Program-made: the position numbers and the translations under genes | Part shown: positions 19,263-29,937 of the stretch, piece by piece | Numbering within the stretch: the first letter of the stretch is position 1 | Layout: each line of letters opens with the position of its first letter | Notes under the pieces: generated by a model | What the model saw: only the letters and a program-made list of their open reading frames with translations | What the model was told of the DNA's origin: nothing | Database searches by the model: none | NCBI RefSeq assembly: GCF_001571365.1 | Contig: NZ_BCTQ01000018.1 | Location: 60,895 to 124,894, forward strand | Direction: 5' to 3' | From: Achromobacter denitrificans NBRC 15125 | Lineage (GTDB): Bacteria > Pseudomonadota > Gammaproteobacteria > Burkholderiales > Burkholderiaceae_B | Length of the DNA: 64,000 nucleotides

Positions 19263-20044
19263 AACACCTGCGCTATGAGGTCCGCGACCGGATCGCCGAG
19301 ATCCGCCTGTGCCACGCGCCGGTCAATGCGCTGGACGTGGACATGCTGGATGAATTGATCGCCGCGCTGAACCGGGCCAACGCGGATCCCGACGTGCGCG
19401 CCGTGCTGCTGGCCAGCGACCTGCCGGGGCGCTTCTGCGCCGGGCTGGACATGAAGAAGCTGCTGCAGAGCGCGCCGGCCCGCATACACGAACTGCTCAC
19501 GAAGCTGTACGTCAAGCTGTACGACGCCCAGTTCGAGCTGACCAAGCCGTCGATCTCGGTGGTGTCCGGGGCCGTGCGGGGCGGCGGCATGACGGTGGCC
19601 GTCTCCAGCGACATGATCGTGGCGGCCGACACCGCCACGTTCGGCTATCCGGAGATCGACGTGGGCGTGCTGCCCGCCATCCACTACGTGCACCTGCCGG
19701 GCATCGTCGGCAAGCATCGGGCGTTCGATCTGTTGTTTACCGGCCGCACGTTCAGCGCGCAGGATGCGCACGCCATGGGCCTGGTGACGCGCCTGGCGCC
19801 CGCCGCCGAACTGCTGGAGCACGCCCGCGGCCTGGCGCGGTCGCTGGCGGACAAGCCGCCGCAGGTGCTGGCCCTGGGCCGGCGCGCCTTCGTGTACAGC
19901 AACGACAACGAATACCGGCGCCGGGTGGCCACGGCGGTGGAGGTGTTCTGCAACGCCGCGGCGACGCCGCAGGCGCGCGAAGGCTTGAGCGCTTTCGTGG
20001 AAAAGCGCGCACCGGACTGGTCCGGCGCCAGCGCCGAGCGCTAG
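19259..20044 (+). CDS. Enoyl-CoA hydratase/isomerase (crotonase family)
   Basis: 261-aa crotonase-fold protein. Oxyanion-hole elements are GRFCAGLDMKKLL and SGAVRGGGMTVAVSSDMIVA. A candidate catalytic Glu lies in TFGYPEIDVGVLPAIHY. Third gene of the LysR-linked Bug/CaiB operon; expected to act on the CoA ester made by the transferase. It converges with another crotonase gene that ends only 3 nt away. Hydratase versus isomerase cannot be decided. Confidence 0.88.
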   Translation: MKHLRYEVRDRIAEIRLCHAPVNALDVDMLDELIAALNRANADPDVRAVLLASDLPGRFCAGLDMKKLLQSAPARIHELLTKLYVKLYDAQFELTKPSISVVSGAVRGGGMTVAVSSDMIVAADTATFGYPEIDVGVLPAIHYVHLPGIVGKHRAFDLLFTGRTFSAQDAHAMGLVTRLAPAAELLEHARGLARSLADKPPQVLALGRRAFVYSNDNEYRRRVATAVEVFCNAAATPQAREGLSAFVEKRAPDWSGASAER

Positions 20045-20047
20045 GCC

Positions 20048-20851
20048 CTACCGGCCGGCAAACCGGGGAGGGCGCTTTTCGCGGAAGGCCTGGACGCCTT
20101 CGGCGAAGTCCTCCCGGGCGGCGGATTGCAGGAAGCGCGCCGTTTCCTCGGCCAGCTGGGTTTCCAGCGTGGCATGCGCGGCCGAGCGCAACAGCGCCTT
20201 CGCGCCTGCGAGGCCGTGCGGCGCGTGGCCCGCAATCTCCTGCGCGTAGGCCAGCGCCGCCTCGGCGATCTCACCGGCCGGGGCGGTTCTGGTGAGGATG
20301 CCCCAGGCCAGCGCGTCGCCGGCCGTGAAGGCATCGTGCCGCAGCAGCAGATCCAGGGCGCGCTTGGGGCCCACGACGCGCGCGAGCCCGTGCGTCATGC
20401 CGGCGTCGGGCGTGGCGCCGAGCTTCAGGTAGGCCGTCATGAAGCGGGTGCCGGCATCGGCGATGGCGAGGTCGCAGGCCAGCACCAGCGACAGGCCGGC
20501 GCCGGCGGCGACGCCGTGCGCCTGCGCCAGCCAGACCTTGTCCATGCGCGCGATCCGCGCGATGAAGTCGTTGAGGGGCGTGAACAGATCGGACAGCGTG
20601 GCGCGCACCGTGGCGGGATCGCCCGTGAACATGCCGATGTCGCCGCCGGCGCAGAAGGCCTTGCCCGCCGCGCGCAGCAGCACCACGCGCACCGCCTCGC
20701 GCGTTTCCAGCCATTGGGCGGCCCGCAGCAGGTCGCGGGCCATGGCCACGTCGATGGCGTTGAGCGCGTCCGCGCGGTTCAGCGTGACGGTGGCGAGTGC
20801 GCCGTCGGTTTCCAGCAGCAGCGTCTGGAAGACCGGAAGGTCCTGGGTCAT
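20048..20851 (-). CDS. Enoyl-CoA hydratase/isomerase (PaaG-like crotonase)
   Basis: 267-aa crotonase-fold protein. [14 protein letters not shown] and [21 protein letters not shown] form the oxyanion hole. [20 protein letters not shown] resembles the PaaG/isomerase subgroup, with an Asp where classical hydratases carry the catalytic Glu. Divergent from the Liv-type ABC/acyl-CoA synthetase operon, with a TetR-like palindrome in the shared promoter region, so it is probably part of the same regulon. It belongs to a different unit from the adjacent converging crotonase. Confidence 0.87.
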   Translation of the reverse strand: MTQDLPVFQTLLLETDGALATVTLNRADALNAIDVAMARDLLRAAQWLETREAVRVVLLRAAGKAFCAGGDIGMFTGDPATVRATLSDLFTPLNDFIARIARMDKVWLAQAHGVAAGAGLSLVLACDLAIADAGTRFMTAYLKLGATPDAGMTHGLARVVGPKRALDLLLRHDAFTAGDALAWGILTRTAPAGEIAEAALAYAQEIAGHAPHGLAGAKALLRSAAHATLETQLAEETARFLQSAAREDFAEGVQAFREKRPPRFAGR

Positions 20852-20913
20852 GGCTAGTCTCCGTTTCGGGTAAATACCAACTGTCGATCCAAAAACCGCG
20901 ATGCTATGGTCTG

Positions 20914-20933
20914 AACCGAGCGCTTGCTTGGTT
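20914..20933. promoter_or_regulatory. Candidate TetR operator for crotonase and ABC/ACS operon
   Basis: AACCGAGCGCTTGCTTGGTT is a 20-bp near-palindrome (AACCGAGC against AACCAAGC read from the other strand, one mismatch per arm). It lies 63 bp upstream of the minus-strand crotonase and 171 bp before livG. It resembles sites of TetR regulators of acyl-CoA metabolism and fits the TetR gene at the operon's end. Confidence 0.55.
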
Positions 20934-21103
20934 TTGTTTTGAGCACGCTTAGCGTAACGCATAGAACGAATTTCCGGCGCTGTACTGGCGTAGGTAAAGA
21001 CAGGTTCGTTGCATCTCCTGCCTCGCGGGTTCGCCAGGTTCACCGTCGTAAAAAATGTCCGCCCCAGGCGGCTAGGCTTCGCAAAAATAATGCGGGGAGA
21101 CAA

Positions 21104-21928
21104 ATGGTGGATCAGTCCGACAGGCCTGCCTTGCTGGAGGCGGATGGGGTGACGCTGGCGTTCGGCGGGGTCAAGGCGCTGACCGGCGTCGGCTTTCGCG
21201 TGGCGCCCGGCTCCATCACCACGGTCATCGGCCCGAACGGCGCCGGCAAGACCTCGCTGTTCAACACCATCTCCGGCTTCTACAAGCCCGCGTCGGGGCA
21301 GATCCGCTTCGAAGGCCGGGACATCACGCGAGTGGCCGCGCCCGAACGCGCCAGGCTGGGCCTGGCGCGCAGCTTCCAGAACATCGCGCTGTTCCGCGGC
21401 ATGACGGTGCTGGACAACATCAAGCTGGGCCGCCACGCGCACCTGCGCACCAACGTGCTGGACGCGCTGCTCTACTTCGGGCGCGCGCGCCGCGAGGAAA
21501 TGGCGCTGCGCGCGGACATCGAAGAACGCATCATCGATTTCCTGGAGATCGACCACATCCGCCACGCCCCGGTCGCGGCGCTGTCCTACGGCCTGCAGAA
21601 GCGCGTGGAGCTGGCGCGCGCGCTGGCGATGAACCCCAAGGTGCTGATGCTGGACGAGCCCGTCGCGGGCATGAACCGCGAAGAGACCGACGACATGGCG
21701 CGTTTCATCCTGGATGCGCGCTCCGAGTGGGGCGTGACGGTGCTGATGGTGGAGCACGACATGGGCATGGTGATGGACCTGTCCGACCACGTCGTGGTGC
21801 TGAACTTCGGGCAGGTCATCGCCGACGGCACGCCGTCCGAAGTGCAGGCCGATCCGGAAGTGATCAAGGCCTACCTGGGCGCCGGCGACGTGGGCGACCT
21901 GCGCCGCCGCCTGAGGGAGGCCGCCTGA
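21104..21928 (+). CDS. livG: Liv-type ABC transporter ATPase (LivG family)
   Basis: Cytoplasmic ATPase (274 aa) of a branched-chain amino acid/carboxylate (HAAT) ABC importer. Walker [14 protein letters not shown]-loop [10 protein letters not shown], signature [15 protein letters not shown], Walker [14 protein letters not shown]-loop [12 protein letters not shown] 21104 follows GGGGAGACAA; upstream in-frame codons are not conserved in character. The stop overlaps the permease start (TGATG). Context with an acyl-CoA synthetase suggests an organic acid rather than an amino acid as substrate. Confidence 0.94.
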   Translation: MVDQSDRPALLEADGVTLAFGGVKALTGVGFRVAPGSITTVIGPNGAGKTSLFNTISGFYKPASGQIRFEGRDITRVAAPERARLGLARSFQNIALFRGMTVLDNIKLGRHAHLRTNVLDALLYFGRARREEMALRADIEERIIDFLEIDHIRHAPVAALSYGLQKRVELARALAMNPKVLMLDEPVAGMNREETDDMARFILDARSEWGVTVLMVEHDMGMVMDLSDHVVVLNFGQVIADGTPSEVQADPEVIKAYLGAGDVGDLRRRLREAA

Positions 21929-22806
21929 TGGATTGGCTGTTCCTCCTGGAGGTCACGCTGGCCGGACTGGGCAGCGGCGGGCTGTATGCGCTGGCCGCGC
22001 TGGCGTTCGTCATCGTGTACAAGGCGACGCGGGTGGTCAACATCGCCATCGGCGAGTTCCTGATGCTGGGCGCCTACGTGTTCTATGCCTTCGCGACCGG
22101 CATGGAGTGGCCGATCTGGCTGGCCATCGTGGGCGCGGTGGTGGTGTCCGGCGCGCTGGGCGCGGTGGTCGAGCGCCTGACGATACGGCCCATGCTGGGC
22201 GAGGCGCCGATCTCGGTGTTCATGATCACCGTGGGCCTGGCCTCCATCCTTGTGGGCGCGGTGGAACTCATCTGGACGGCCGACCAGCGCCGCCTGCCGG
22301 AATTCATGCCGCGCTCGCCCGTGATGGTGGGCGAGGCGTTCGTGGCGCCCAAGGTCTTCTACGGCTTCTGGGTCGCGGTGGTGCTGGCCTTGCTGGTGCT
22401 GGTGGTGTTCCGCTACTGGCGCGGCGGGGTGGCGCTGCGCGCCACGGCGTCGGACCAGGGCGCGGCCTATGCCATGGGCATCAACGTGCCGCGGGTGTTT
22501 TCGCTGGCCTGGGTGACGGCGGGCGCGATCGCCGCGGTGTCGGGCGTGATCGTGGGCGCCATCGGCGGCATCTCTTCGTCCATGGGCGTGTTCGGCCTGT
22601 CGGTGCTGGTGGTGGTGATCGTGGGCGGGCTGGACAGCGTGGCCGGCGCCCTGGTCGGCGGCATCTTCATCGGGCTGCTGGAGGCCTGGGCCGGGGCCTA
22701 CCTGGGCGGCGAGTACAAGCTGCTGGCCACTTTCGTCGTGCTGGTCGTGGTGCTGATGGCGCGGCCGTACGGCCTGTTCGGCACCCGTGAAATCGAGAGG
22801 CTCTGA
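21928..22806 (+). CDS. livH: Liv-type ABC permease (LivH family)
   Basis: Inner-membrane permease (292 aa, about eight hydrophobic segments). [20 protein letters not shown] and [17 protein letters not shown] at the N terminus and [20 protein letters not shown] near the C terminus are the LivH signatures; the last contains the EAA-like ATPase contact. Coupled to livG by TGATG and 3 nt before livM. One half of the translocation channel. Confidence 0.94.
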   Translation: MDWLFLLEVTLAGLGSGGLYALAALAFVIVYKATRVVNIAIGEFLMLGAYVFYAFATGMEWPIWLAIVGAVVVSGALGAVVERLTIRPMLGEAPISVFMITVGLASILVGAVELIWTADQRRLPEFMPRSPVMVGEAFVAPKVFYGFWVAVVLALLVLVVFRYWRGGVALRATASDQGAAYAMGINVPRVFSLAWVTAGAIAAVSGVIVGAIGGISSSMGVFGLSVLVVVIVGGLDSVAGALVGGIFIGLLEAWAGAYLGGEYKLLATFVVLVVVLMARPYGLFGTREIERL

Positions 22807-22809
22807 TCC

Positions 22810-23847
22810 ATGCGCATCGCCACCGCCAAACAGACCTACCTGGCCGACGAGGCGCTCTTCGATACGCGCACCCAGCACCTGTGGCTGGCGCTGCTGGCGG
22901 CATCGCTGGTGCTGTTTCCCTTCATGGCGAATGCCTATTGGCTGTACCTGGCCTGCCTGGTGGCGATCAATATCGCCAGCGCCACGGGGCTGAACATCCT
23001 GACCGGCTATACGGGGCTGGTCAGCCTGGGGCAGGCCGCCTTCATGGGGCTGGGCGCCTACACCGTGGCGGTGATGGAGCTGCGCCTGGGCACGCCGGTC
23101 GCGGTCAACCTGCTGGGCGGCGGCGTGGTGGCGATGCTGGGCGGGCTGCTGGTCGGCATTCCTTCGCTGCGGGTCAAGGGGCTGTACCTGGCGATCGCCA
23201 CCATCGCCGCCTCGTTCATTGCGCATTTCGTCTTCGCGAACTGGCAGTTCACCGGCGGCACCACGGGCCTGCAGGTGCCGCCCGCCCGCGTGCTGGGCAT
23301 GGACCTGGATACCTCGTTCAAGATCTATTGGCTGATCGTGCCCGTGACCGCGCTGATGGTGCTGGGCGCCGCGAACCTGTTCCGCACGCGCATCGGCCGC
23401 GCCTTCATCGCCATCCGCGACCGCGACATTTCCGCCGAGGTGCTGGGCATCCGGCTGCTGCGCTACAAGCTGCTGTCGTTCGGGCTGTCGTCGTTCTACG
23501 CCGGCGTGGCGGGCGGCCTGTGGGCCTATTTCTTCCGGGTGGTCACGCCAGAGAGCTTCCCGCTCATCATGTCCATCTTCTTCCTGGCCGCCATCATCGT
23601 CGGCGGCATGGGCTCGATCCTCGGATCCATCCTGGGCGCCATCTTCATGACGATGGTGCCCGAGTTCCTCAAGCTGGTCGTCGGCTGGCTGCCCGTGGGC
23701 GGCGACGCGCTGCGGCTGATCTCGCCCGTGCGCACCATTGTTTTCGGCCTGCTGATCGTGGGCTTCTTGATCTTCGAGCCGCACGGGCTCGCGGAAATCT
23801 GGCGGCGAGTGCGCCGATTCTTTCACCTCTGGCCTTTTCGCACGTAG
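22810..23847 (+). CDS. livM: Liv-type ABC permease (LivM family)
   Basis: Second permease (345 aa, about nine hydrophobic segments). ATGLNILTGYTGLVSLGQAAFMGLGAY is the LivM hallmark, followed by GRAFIAIRDRDISAEVLGI, the conserved cytoplasmic loop, and IIVGGMGSILGSILGAIFM. It starts 3 nt after livH behind GAGAGGCTCTG. The 55-nt gap before the binding-protein gene is the largest in the transporter part and could hold a secondary start or processing site. Confidence 0.94.
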   Translation: MRIATAKQTYLADEALFDTRTQHLWLALLAASLVLFPFMANAYWLYLACLVAINIASATGLNILTGYTGLVSLGQAAFMGLGAYTVAVMELRLGTPVAVNLLGGGVVAMLGGLLVGIPSLRVKGLYLAIATIAASFIAHFVFANWQFTGGTTGLQVPPARVLGMDLDTSFKIYWLIVPVTALMVLGAANLFRTRIGRAFIAIRDRDISAEVLGIRLLRYKLLSFGLSSFYAGVAGGLWAYFFRVVTPESFPLIMSIFFLAAIIVGGMGSILGSILGAIFMTMVPEFLKLVVGWLPVGGDALRLISPVRTIVFGLLIVGFLIFEPHGLAEIWRRVRRFFHLWPFRT

Positions 23848-23902
23848 CGTTTCGCGCCCCGCGCGAGGATGGCCACTACCCACAAGACCCAGGAGACAAA
23901 CC

Positions 23903-25084
23903 ATGAAGCGCATCCGGATAGGCAGCGGTTTATCGAGGTTGTTGGCCCCGTTCGGCCTGGCGGCGGCATTGGCGGCGGCGCCCGCGGCGCAGGCGGCCGA
24001 GGACCTGGTGCTGGGCGGGTCGATTCCGCTGAGCGGCGTGTTCGCGTTCGCCGGCCAGGGGATACACGCGGGCATCACGGACTACGTGAAGATCGTCAAC
24101 GACCAGGGCGGGGTGAAGGGGCGCAAGCTGCGCTACGTGCCGGAAGACACGGCCTACAAGGTGGACGCATCGGTGGCGGCGTTCAAGAAGATCACCAGCC
24201 AGAACAAGGTGAACTTCTATTACGGCGATTCGACGGGCTTCTCCAAGACCATCAACGCCGAGCTGAACCGCAGCGGAGACATCCTGATGACGGGCGCCTC
24301 GTTCGCGACCGAACTGAACGATCCTGCGAAGTATCCCGCGCAGTTCATGCTGGGGCCCGACTACACGGAAATGTTCGGCATCCTGTTGCGGTACATCGCC
24401 AAGGAGCAGCCGGGCGCGAAGGTGGCGTTCGTCTATTCGGACACGGAGTTCGGCCGCGACCCCATCGCCAGTTCGCGGGCAGTAGCCGAGAAGCTCGGGT
24501 TGAAGGTGGCCACTGAAATCATGACGCCGCCGGGCAGCGTGGATGTGTCCACCGAGGTGATCAAGCTGCGCCGCGCCGATCCGGATTTCACGATTTTCCA
24601 CGGCTACGTGCTGGCGCCCATTCCCGAATTCGTGGGGCAGGGCAAGCGCATGGGCCTGAAGACCCGCTACATGGGCACGTTCTGGACCATGGACAACTCC
24701 ACCGTGATGCAGATGGGCGAGGACGCCGAGGGCTTCATGGGCGTGATGCCTTACCGCTACTACTACGACACGGCCGCCGATGCGCCGATGCTGAAGAAGA
24801 TCCGCGAAATGCGCCCGCAGTACCAGAGCACCGGCTACATGCAGGGTTTCCTGGCGGCCATGCTGTTCACCGAAGTCGCCAAGCGCACGCTGGACGCGGG
24901 CAAGGAACTGACCGCCGCCAATATGAAGGCCGCGCTGGACGGCATCAAGGACTTCGACACGGGCGGCCTGATCGGCGTGCCGATCAGCATCAAGGGCAAT
25001 TCGATACCGGTGGGCCGGATCTATCGCGCCGACGTGAAGCAGAAGCAGATGGTGCCCGCTTCCGATTGGATCGTGCTCAAGTGA
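23903..25084 (+). CDS. Periplasmic substrate-binding protein of the Liv-type ABC importer
   Basis: 393-aa type I periplasmic binding protein (LivK-like). The signal peptide has a hydrophobic core of LAPFGLAAALAAAPAAQA with cleavage near AQA|AEDLVLGG. Mature start LVLGGSIPLSGVFAFAGQGI and VKGRKLRYVPEDTAYKVD are typical of the family members for carboxylates and aromatic acids. Preceded by AGGAGACAAACC as a strong ribosome-binding site. Determines import specificity; ligand unknown. Confidence 0.92.
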   Translation: MKRIRIGSGLSRLLAPFGLAAALAAAPAAQAAEDLVLGGSIPLSGVFAFAGQGIHAGITDYVKIVNDQGGVKGRKLRYVPEDTAYKVDASVAAFKKITSQNKVNFYYGDSTGFSKTINAELNRSGDILMTGASFATELNDPAKYPAQFMLGPDYTEMFGILLRYIAKEQPGAKVAFVYSDTEFGRDPIASSRAVAEKLGLKVATEIMTPPGSVDVSTEVIKLRRADPDFTIFHGYVLAPIPEFVGQGKRMGLKTRYMGTFWTMDNSTVMQMGEDAEGFMGVMPYRYYYDTAADAPMLKKIREMRPQYQSTGYMQGFLAAMLFTEVAKRTLDAGKELTAANMKAALDGIKDFDTGGLIGVPISIKGNSIPVGRIYRADVKQKQMVPASDWIVLK

Positions 25085-25091
25085 GGCCGAC

Positions 25092-25936
<845 letters not shown>

Positions 25937-25940
<4 letters not shown>

Positions 25941-27799
25941 CGGACAAGCGCTCCCTTCCCGGCGGGCCGGACCCCGCAAACGCCTGGCCGGCGCTGACGC
26001 TGCCGCAGATGCTGCGCGAACAGGCGCGGCGCCAGCCGTCCGCCATCGCCATCCGGCAAAAGGACTTCGGCATCTGGAAACCGCTGTCGTGGGCGGAATA
26101 CTGGCAGCGCGCCTGCCGCGTCGGGCTGGGGCTGCGCGCGTTGGGGCTGAGCGCCGGCGGGCGGGTGGCCATCGTGTCGGACAACCGCGTGGAATGGCTG
26201 CTGGCCCAGATGGGCGCGGGCGCGGTGGGCGGCGTGGCGGTGGGCGTTTATTCCACGAGCCCGGCGGAGGAAATGGGCTACGTGCTGGAGCACGCGGACG
26301 TCGAACTGGTGGTGTGCGAGGACCAGGAGCAGACCGATAAAGTGCTGCAGGTGGCGTCGCGCCTGCCGCTGCTGCGGCGCATCGTGATGATGGAAACCAA
26401 GGGCTTGCGTTCCTACTCGCCGCCGGACCGCGAGCGCATCGTGCCGTTCGCGCAGGTCGAGGCCGACGGCCGCGATCGCGAGGCCGCGGAGCTGGCGGCC
26501 TTGAATGCGGCGCTGGACTCGCAGGGGCTGGACGAAACCGGGCTGATGATCTACACGTCCGGCTCCACCGGCAAGCCCAAGGGCGCGATGCTGAGCTACC
26601 GCAATATGCGCGGCGTGGCGCCGGGCATTGCCGAACGGCTGTCGATGGACGCGGCCAGCGTGCATCTGTCGTACTTGCCGCTGTGCCACGTGGCCGAGCA
26701 GATGCTGTCGACCTTCGTGCCCATCTACCTGGGCGCGCAGGTGAATTTCGGCGAATCGATCCGGACCGTGCAGGAAGACCTGCGCGAGGTCGCGCCGACG
26801 ATCTTCCTGGGCGTGCCGCGGATCTGGGAAAAGCTGCACGCGGCGATCTCCATCAAGATGCAGGAGGCCGGACGCGTGCAGCAGTGGCTGTACCGCAAGG
26901 CGCTGGCCGGCTGCGGGCCATTCCTGGAGAAGTCGCCGCGACAATACGGCGCGGGCGAACGGCTGACGTACTGGCTGTGGTACTGGCTGGTGCTGCGGGC
27001 GCTGCAGAATTTCATCGGCTTGCGGCGGGTGCGAGTGGCGATGACGGGCGCCGCGCCGATCCCGCCGGACGTGGTGCGCTACTTCCGCACGCTGGGCGTG
27101 CCGCTGGTGGAAGTCTACGGGCTGACCGAGTCGGCGGGGATGATCTTCGGGCAGCATCCGGACCGGGTGAAAGTGGGAACCGTGGGCGAGCCCATCCTGG
27201 GCGTGGAATGGCGCATGGGCGAGGCGGGCGAGCTGCAGGTGCGCGGCGAGATGGTGTTCCAGGGCTATTACAAGAACCCGGAGGCCACGGCCGATACGGT
27301 GCGCGACGGCTGGCTGCACACGGGCGACGTGGTGGCCGAGGACGGCGGGCGCGTGCGCATCGTGGATCGCCTCAAGGACATCATGATCACGGCGGGCGGC
27401 AAGAACCTGACGCCCTCCGAGATCGAGAACGCGGTCAAGGGCAGCCCCTACGTCAAGGAGTGCATCGTGATCGCGGACGGCCGGAAATACGTGTCGGCGC
27501 TGATCCAGCTGGAATTCGATACGGTGGGGAAGTGGGCGGAATCCCGGCGCATCGCGTTCACGCATTTCCGGTCGCTGGCCGAATGCCCGCAGGTGCGCGA
27601 GCTGGTCCAGCAAGAGGTGGCGCGCGCCAACGCCGGGCTGGCCCCGGTGGCGCAGATCAAGCGCTTCCATCTGCTGACCAAGGAACTGGATCATGACGAC
27701 GGCGAAGTGACCGCGACGATGAAGGTGCGGCGCGCCAGCATCTATCGCGCCTACGCCGACGAAATCGAAACGCTATACGTTGAGGAGACGACGGCATGA
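25937..27799 (+). CDS. AMP-forming long-chain-type acyl-CoA synthetase
   Basis: 620-aa acyl-CoA synthetase of the long FadD15/FAA-like class. P-loop YTSGSTGKPKGAM (about residues 206-218), VYGLTESAGM, WLHTGDV, DRLKDIMITAGGKNLTPSEIE, and the C-terminal EVTATMKVRR with the catalytic lysine. Translationally coupled to livF upstream and the thiolase downstream (4-nt overlaps), so uptake, CoA activation and thiolysis of one acid are co-produced. Members of this class act on fatty, aromatic or cyclic acids; substrate undetermined. Confidence 0.93.
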
Positions 27800-28950
27800 A
27801 CGAGGCCGTGATCTTGGAGGCGGTGCGCACGCCCTTCGGGCGGCGCGGAGGATGGTGGGCGCAGACGCGGCCGGACGCGCTGCTGGCCCAGACGGTGGAA
27901 GGGCTGCTGGCGCGCGCCGGCCTGCCGGCGGACAAGGTCGAGGACCTGATCGCCGGCTGCGTCAGCCAGGCGGGCGAGCAGGGCGCCAATATCGGCCGGC
28001 TGGCCGCGATGCTGGCCGGGCTGCCGGAGAGCGTGCCCGGGGTGTCGTTGAACCGCATGTGCGGATCCAGCCAGCAGGCGGTCCATTTCGGCGCGCAGGC
28101 GATCGCCGCGGGCGACATGCGCTACGTGGTGGCGGGCGGCGTGGAAAGCATGAGCCGCGTGCCGATGTTCCTGGACGTGACGCTGGGGCAGGGCGAGTTC
28201 CGGGGATTCGACTCCCTGAACCCGGCGCTGCTGGAGCGCCATCCGCTCGTCCACCAGATCGAGAGCGCGGAACGGATAGCGGAGCATTGGGGGCTGTCGC
28301 AGTCCGAGATGGACCAATGGGCTCGCGAAAGCCATGCCCGCGCATGGGCCGCGGCCGACGCCGGGCTGCATGCCGAACTGCTGCCGGGGCCGTCGGCATC
28401 CGCGTGCCGCGACGAAGGCATCCGCGAAACCACGGACGCGGCCCGCATGGCGGCGATGGCGCCGGCCTTGCGGCCGCCCGGCCAGGGCGGCGTGACGGCC
28501 GCCAACGCCAGCCAGCTGGCCGACGGCGCGGCGGCGGTGCTGCTGGGCGACCGGGATACCGCGCTGGCCGACGGCTTGCGGCCGCGCGCGCGGTTCCTGG
28601 CGCGAGTCGTGGTCGGGTCGGACCCGGTGATGCAACTGACCGGCGTCATTCCCGCCGCCCGCCAGGCGCTGGCGCGGGCGGGACTGGCGCTGGGCGATAT
28701 CGACTGGATCGAAATCAACGAGGCGTTCGCCAGCGTGGTGCTGGCGTGGCAGCGCGAACTGGGCGCGAACCTGTCGCGCGTGAACCCCTGGGGCGGCGCG
28801 ATCGCTCACGGGCATCCGCTGGGGGCGACGGGCGCGGGCCTGATGGGCAAGATGCTGGCGGGGCTGGAGGCCACCGAGGGCGAGCTGGGCATGCAACTGA
28901 TGTGCATCGGCCACGGCATGGCGACCGCGACCATTATCCAAAGGCTGTGA
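27796..28950 (+). CDS. Acetyl-CoA acyltransferase (thiolase)
   Basis: 384-aa thiolase. Nucleophilic Cys in LNRMCGSSQQAVHFGAQAI, EINEAFASVV, active-site His in GGAIAHGHPLGATGAG, second Cys in LMCIGHGMATATI. That last motif has GH where most thiolases have GG. Normal length. Coupled to the acyl-CoA synthetase by ATGA; a TetR gene starts 5 nt after it. It should release acetyl-CoA in the last step of the pathway. Degradative versus biosynthetic thiolase cannot be separated by eye. Confidence 0.92.
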   Translation: MNEAVILEAVRTPFGRRGGWWAQTRPDALLAQTVEGLLARAGLPADKVEDLIAGCVSQAGEQGANIGRLAAMLAGLPESVPGVSLNRMCGSSQQAVHFGAQAIAAGDMRYVVAGGVESMSRVPMFLDVTLGQGEFRGFDSLNPALLERHPLVHQIESAERIAEHWGLSQSEMDQWARESHARAWAAADAGLHAELLPGPSASACRDEGIRETTDAARMAAMAPALRPPGQGGVTAANASQLADGAAAVLLGDRDTALADGLRPRARFLARVVVGSDPVMQLTGVIPAARQALARAGLALGDIDWIEINEAFASVVLAWQRELGANLSRVNPWGGAIAHGHPLGATGAGLMGKMLAGLEATEGELGMQLMCIGHGMATATIIQRL

Positions 28951-28955
28951 GCCGC

Positions 28956-29588
28956 ATGGGCAAGACCGGAACGGCCGCGATGCGGGACGACGGCGCCGAT
29001 ACGGAACGGCGCCGGGAACTGGTGCTGGAGGCGGGGCGGCTCTTCAGCAAGCACGGCTACGAGCGCACCACGGTGCGCGAGCTGGCGCGGGCGGTGGGAC
29101 TGCAGTCGGGCAGCCTGTTCCATCATTTCCGCAGCAAGGAAGAAATTCTGGTGGCGGTCATGAACAACGGCATCCAGGAAGTGATCGACCATGGGGAACG
29201 GGCGCTGGCCTGCTATGACGCGCCGGCGGACCGGCTGGCGGCGCTGTTCCGCGTCCACATGTGGAGCATGCTGCACGGGGCTGGCGGAGACGCGATGAAT
29301 GCGCTGGTCTATGAGTGGCGCAGCCTGTCGGCGCCGAGCCAGGCGGTGGTGAAAGTGCTCAGCGACCGCTACGAGGCGATGTGGCAGTCCGTGGTGGCGG
29401 GGACGGTGGACGCGGGGCTGATCCAGGGCGATGCCCGCGTCATCAAGCGCTGCGTGCTGGGCGCGATGAACCTGACGGTGCAGTGGTACAAGCCGGGCGG
29501 GCGGCTGGCCCCCGCCGAGTTCATCGATGCAATGTTGCAGGCTTCGCTGCCGGCGTTGCCGGCGGGGGCGGGGAAGTGGCCGGTGTGA
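28956..29588 (+). CDS. TetR-family transcriptional regulator
   Basis: 210-aa TetR regulator. HTH region RRRELVLEAGRLFSKHGYERTTVRELARAVGLQSG, then SLFHHFRSKEEILVAVM, and an all-helical ligand-binding C-terminal domain. Last gene of the Liv/ACS/thiolase operon, 5 nt after the thiolase. The 20-bp palindrome at 20914-20933, 8 kb upstream in the divergent promoter region, is the most likely operator. The probable effector is an acyl-CoA of the pathway, as in FadR/PaaR-type TetR proteins. Confidence 0.92.
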   Translation: MGKTGTAAMRDDGADTERRRELVLEAGRLFSKHGYERTTVRELARAVGLQSGSLFHHFRSKEEILVAVMNNGIQEVIDHGERALACYDAPADRLAALFRVHMWSMLHGAGGDAMNALVYEWRSLSAPSQAVVKVLSDRYEAMWQSVVAGTVDAGLIQGDARVIKRCVLGAMNLTVQWYKPGGRLAPAEFIDAMLQASLPALPAGAGKWPV

Positions 29589-29601
29589 TCCCGGGCGGGA
29601 A

Positions 29602-29922
29602 TCAGCCGCGACGCTTGAGGAATGCGCCCACGGCGCAGGCGATCGCCAAGGCCAACAGCGAGCCGGACACGGGCAGCAGGAAATCCGCTTCGCCGTGATA
29701 GCCGCTGCCGGTGACGCCGCCGGCCACGCTGCCCATCCACAGTACGACGGTCAGCAGCGCGGCGACGGCCGAGATCGCGGCCGCGATGCACAGGGCCACG
29801 AAGGCCGGCCGGCGCGGCCGCGCCGGGGCGTACGAGGCGCCCGGCTGGACGCTGCGGGGCTGCTTGATCCAGTAGACCAGCCCCGCCACGACCAGCAGGA
29901 GCATCAGGATCTTGAAGATCAT
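29602..29922 (-). CDS. Small hydrophobic membrane protein, function unknown
   Basis: 106 aa, unrecognised. Three hydrophobic segments: about 3-18 (FKILMLLLVVAGLVYWI), about 43-66 (FVALCIAAAISAVAALLTVV) and about 80-100. A short Arg/Pro-rich stretch follows the first, and the protein ends KRRG. It starts 15 nt after the lysS stop on the same strand, so it is probably co-transcribed with lysS. It converges with the TetR gene with a 13-nt gap. No catalytic motif seen. Confidence 0.7.
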   Translation of the reverse strand: MIFKILMLLLVVAGLVYWIKQPRSVQPGASYAPARPRRPAFVALCIAAAISAVAALLTVVLWMGSVAGGVTGSGYHGEADFLLPVSGSLLALAIACAVGAFLKRRG

Positions 29923-29937
29923 GACGCCCTCCGGTTA

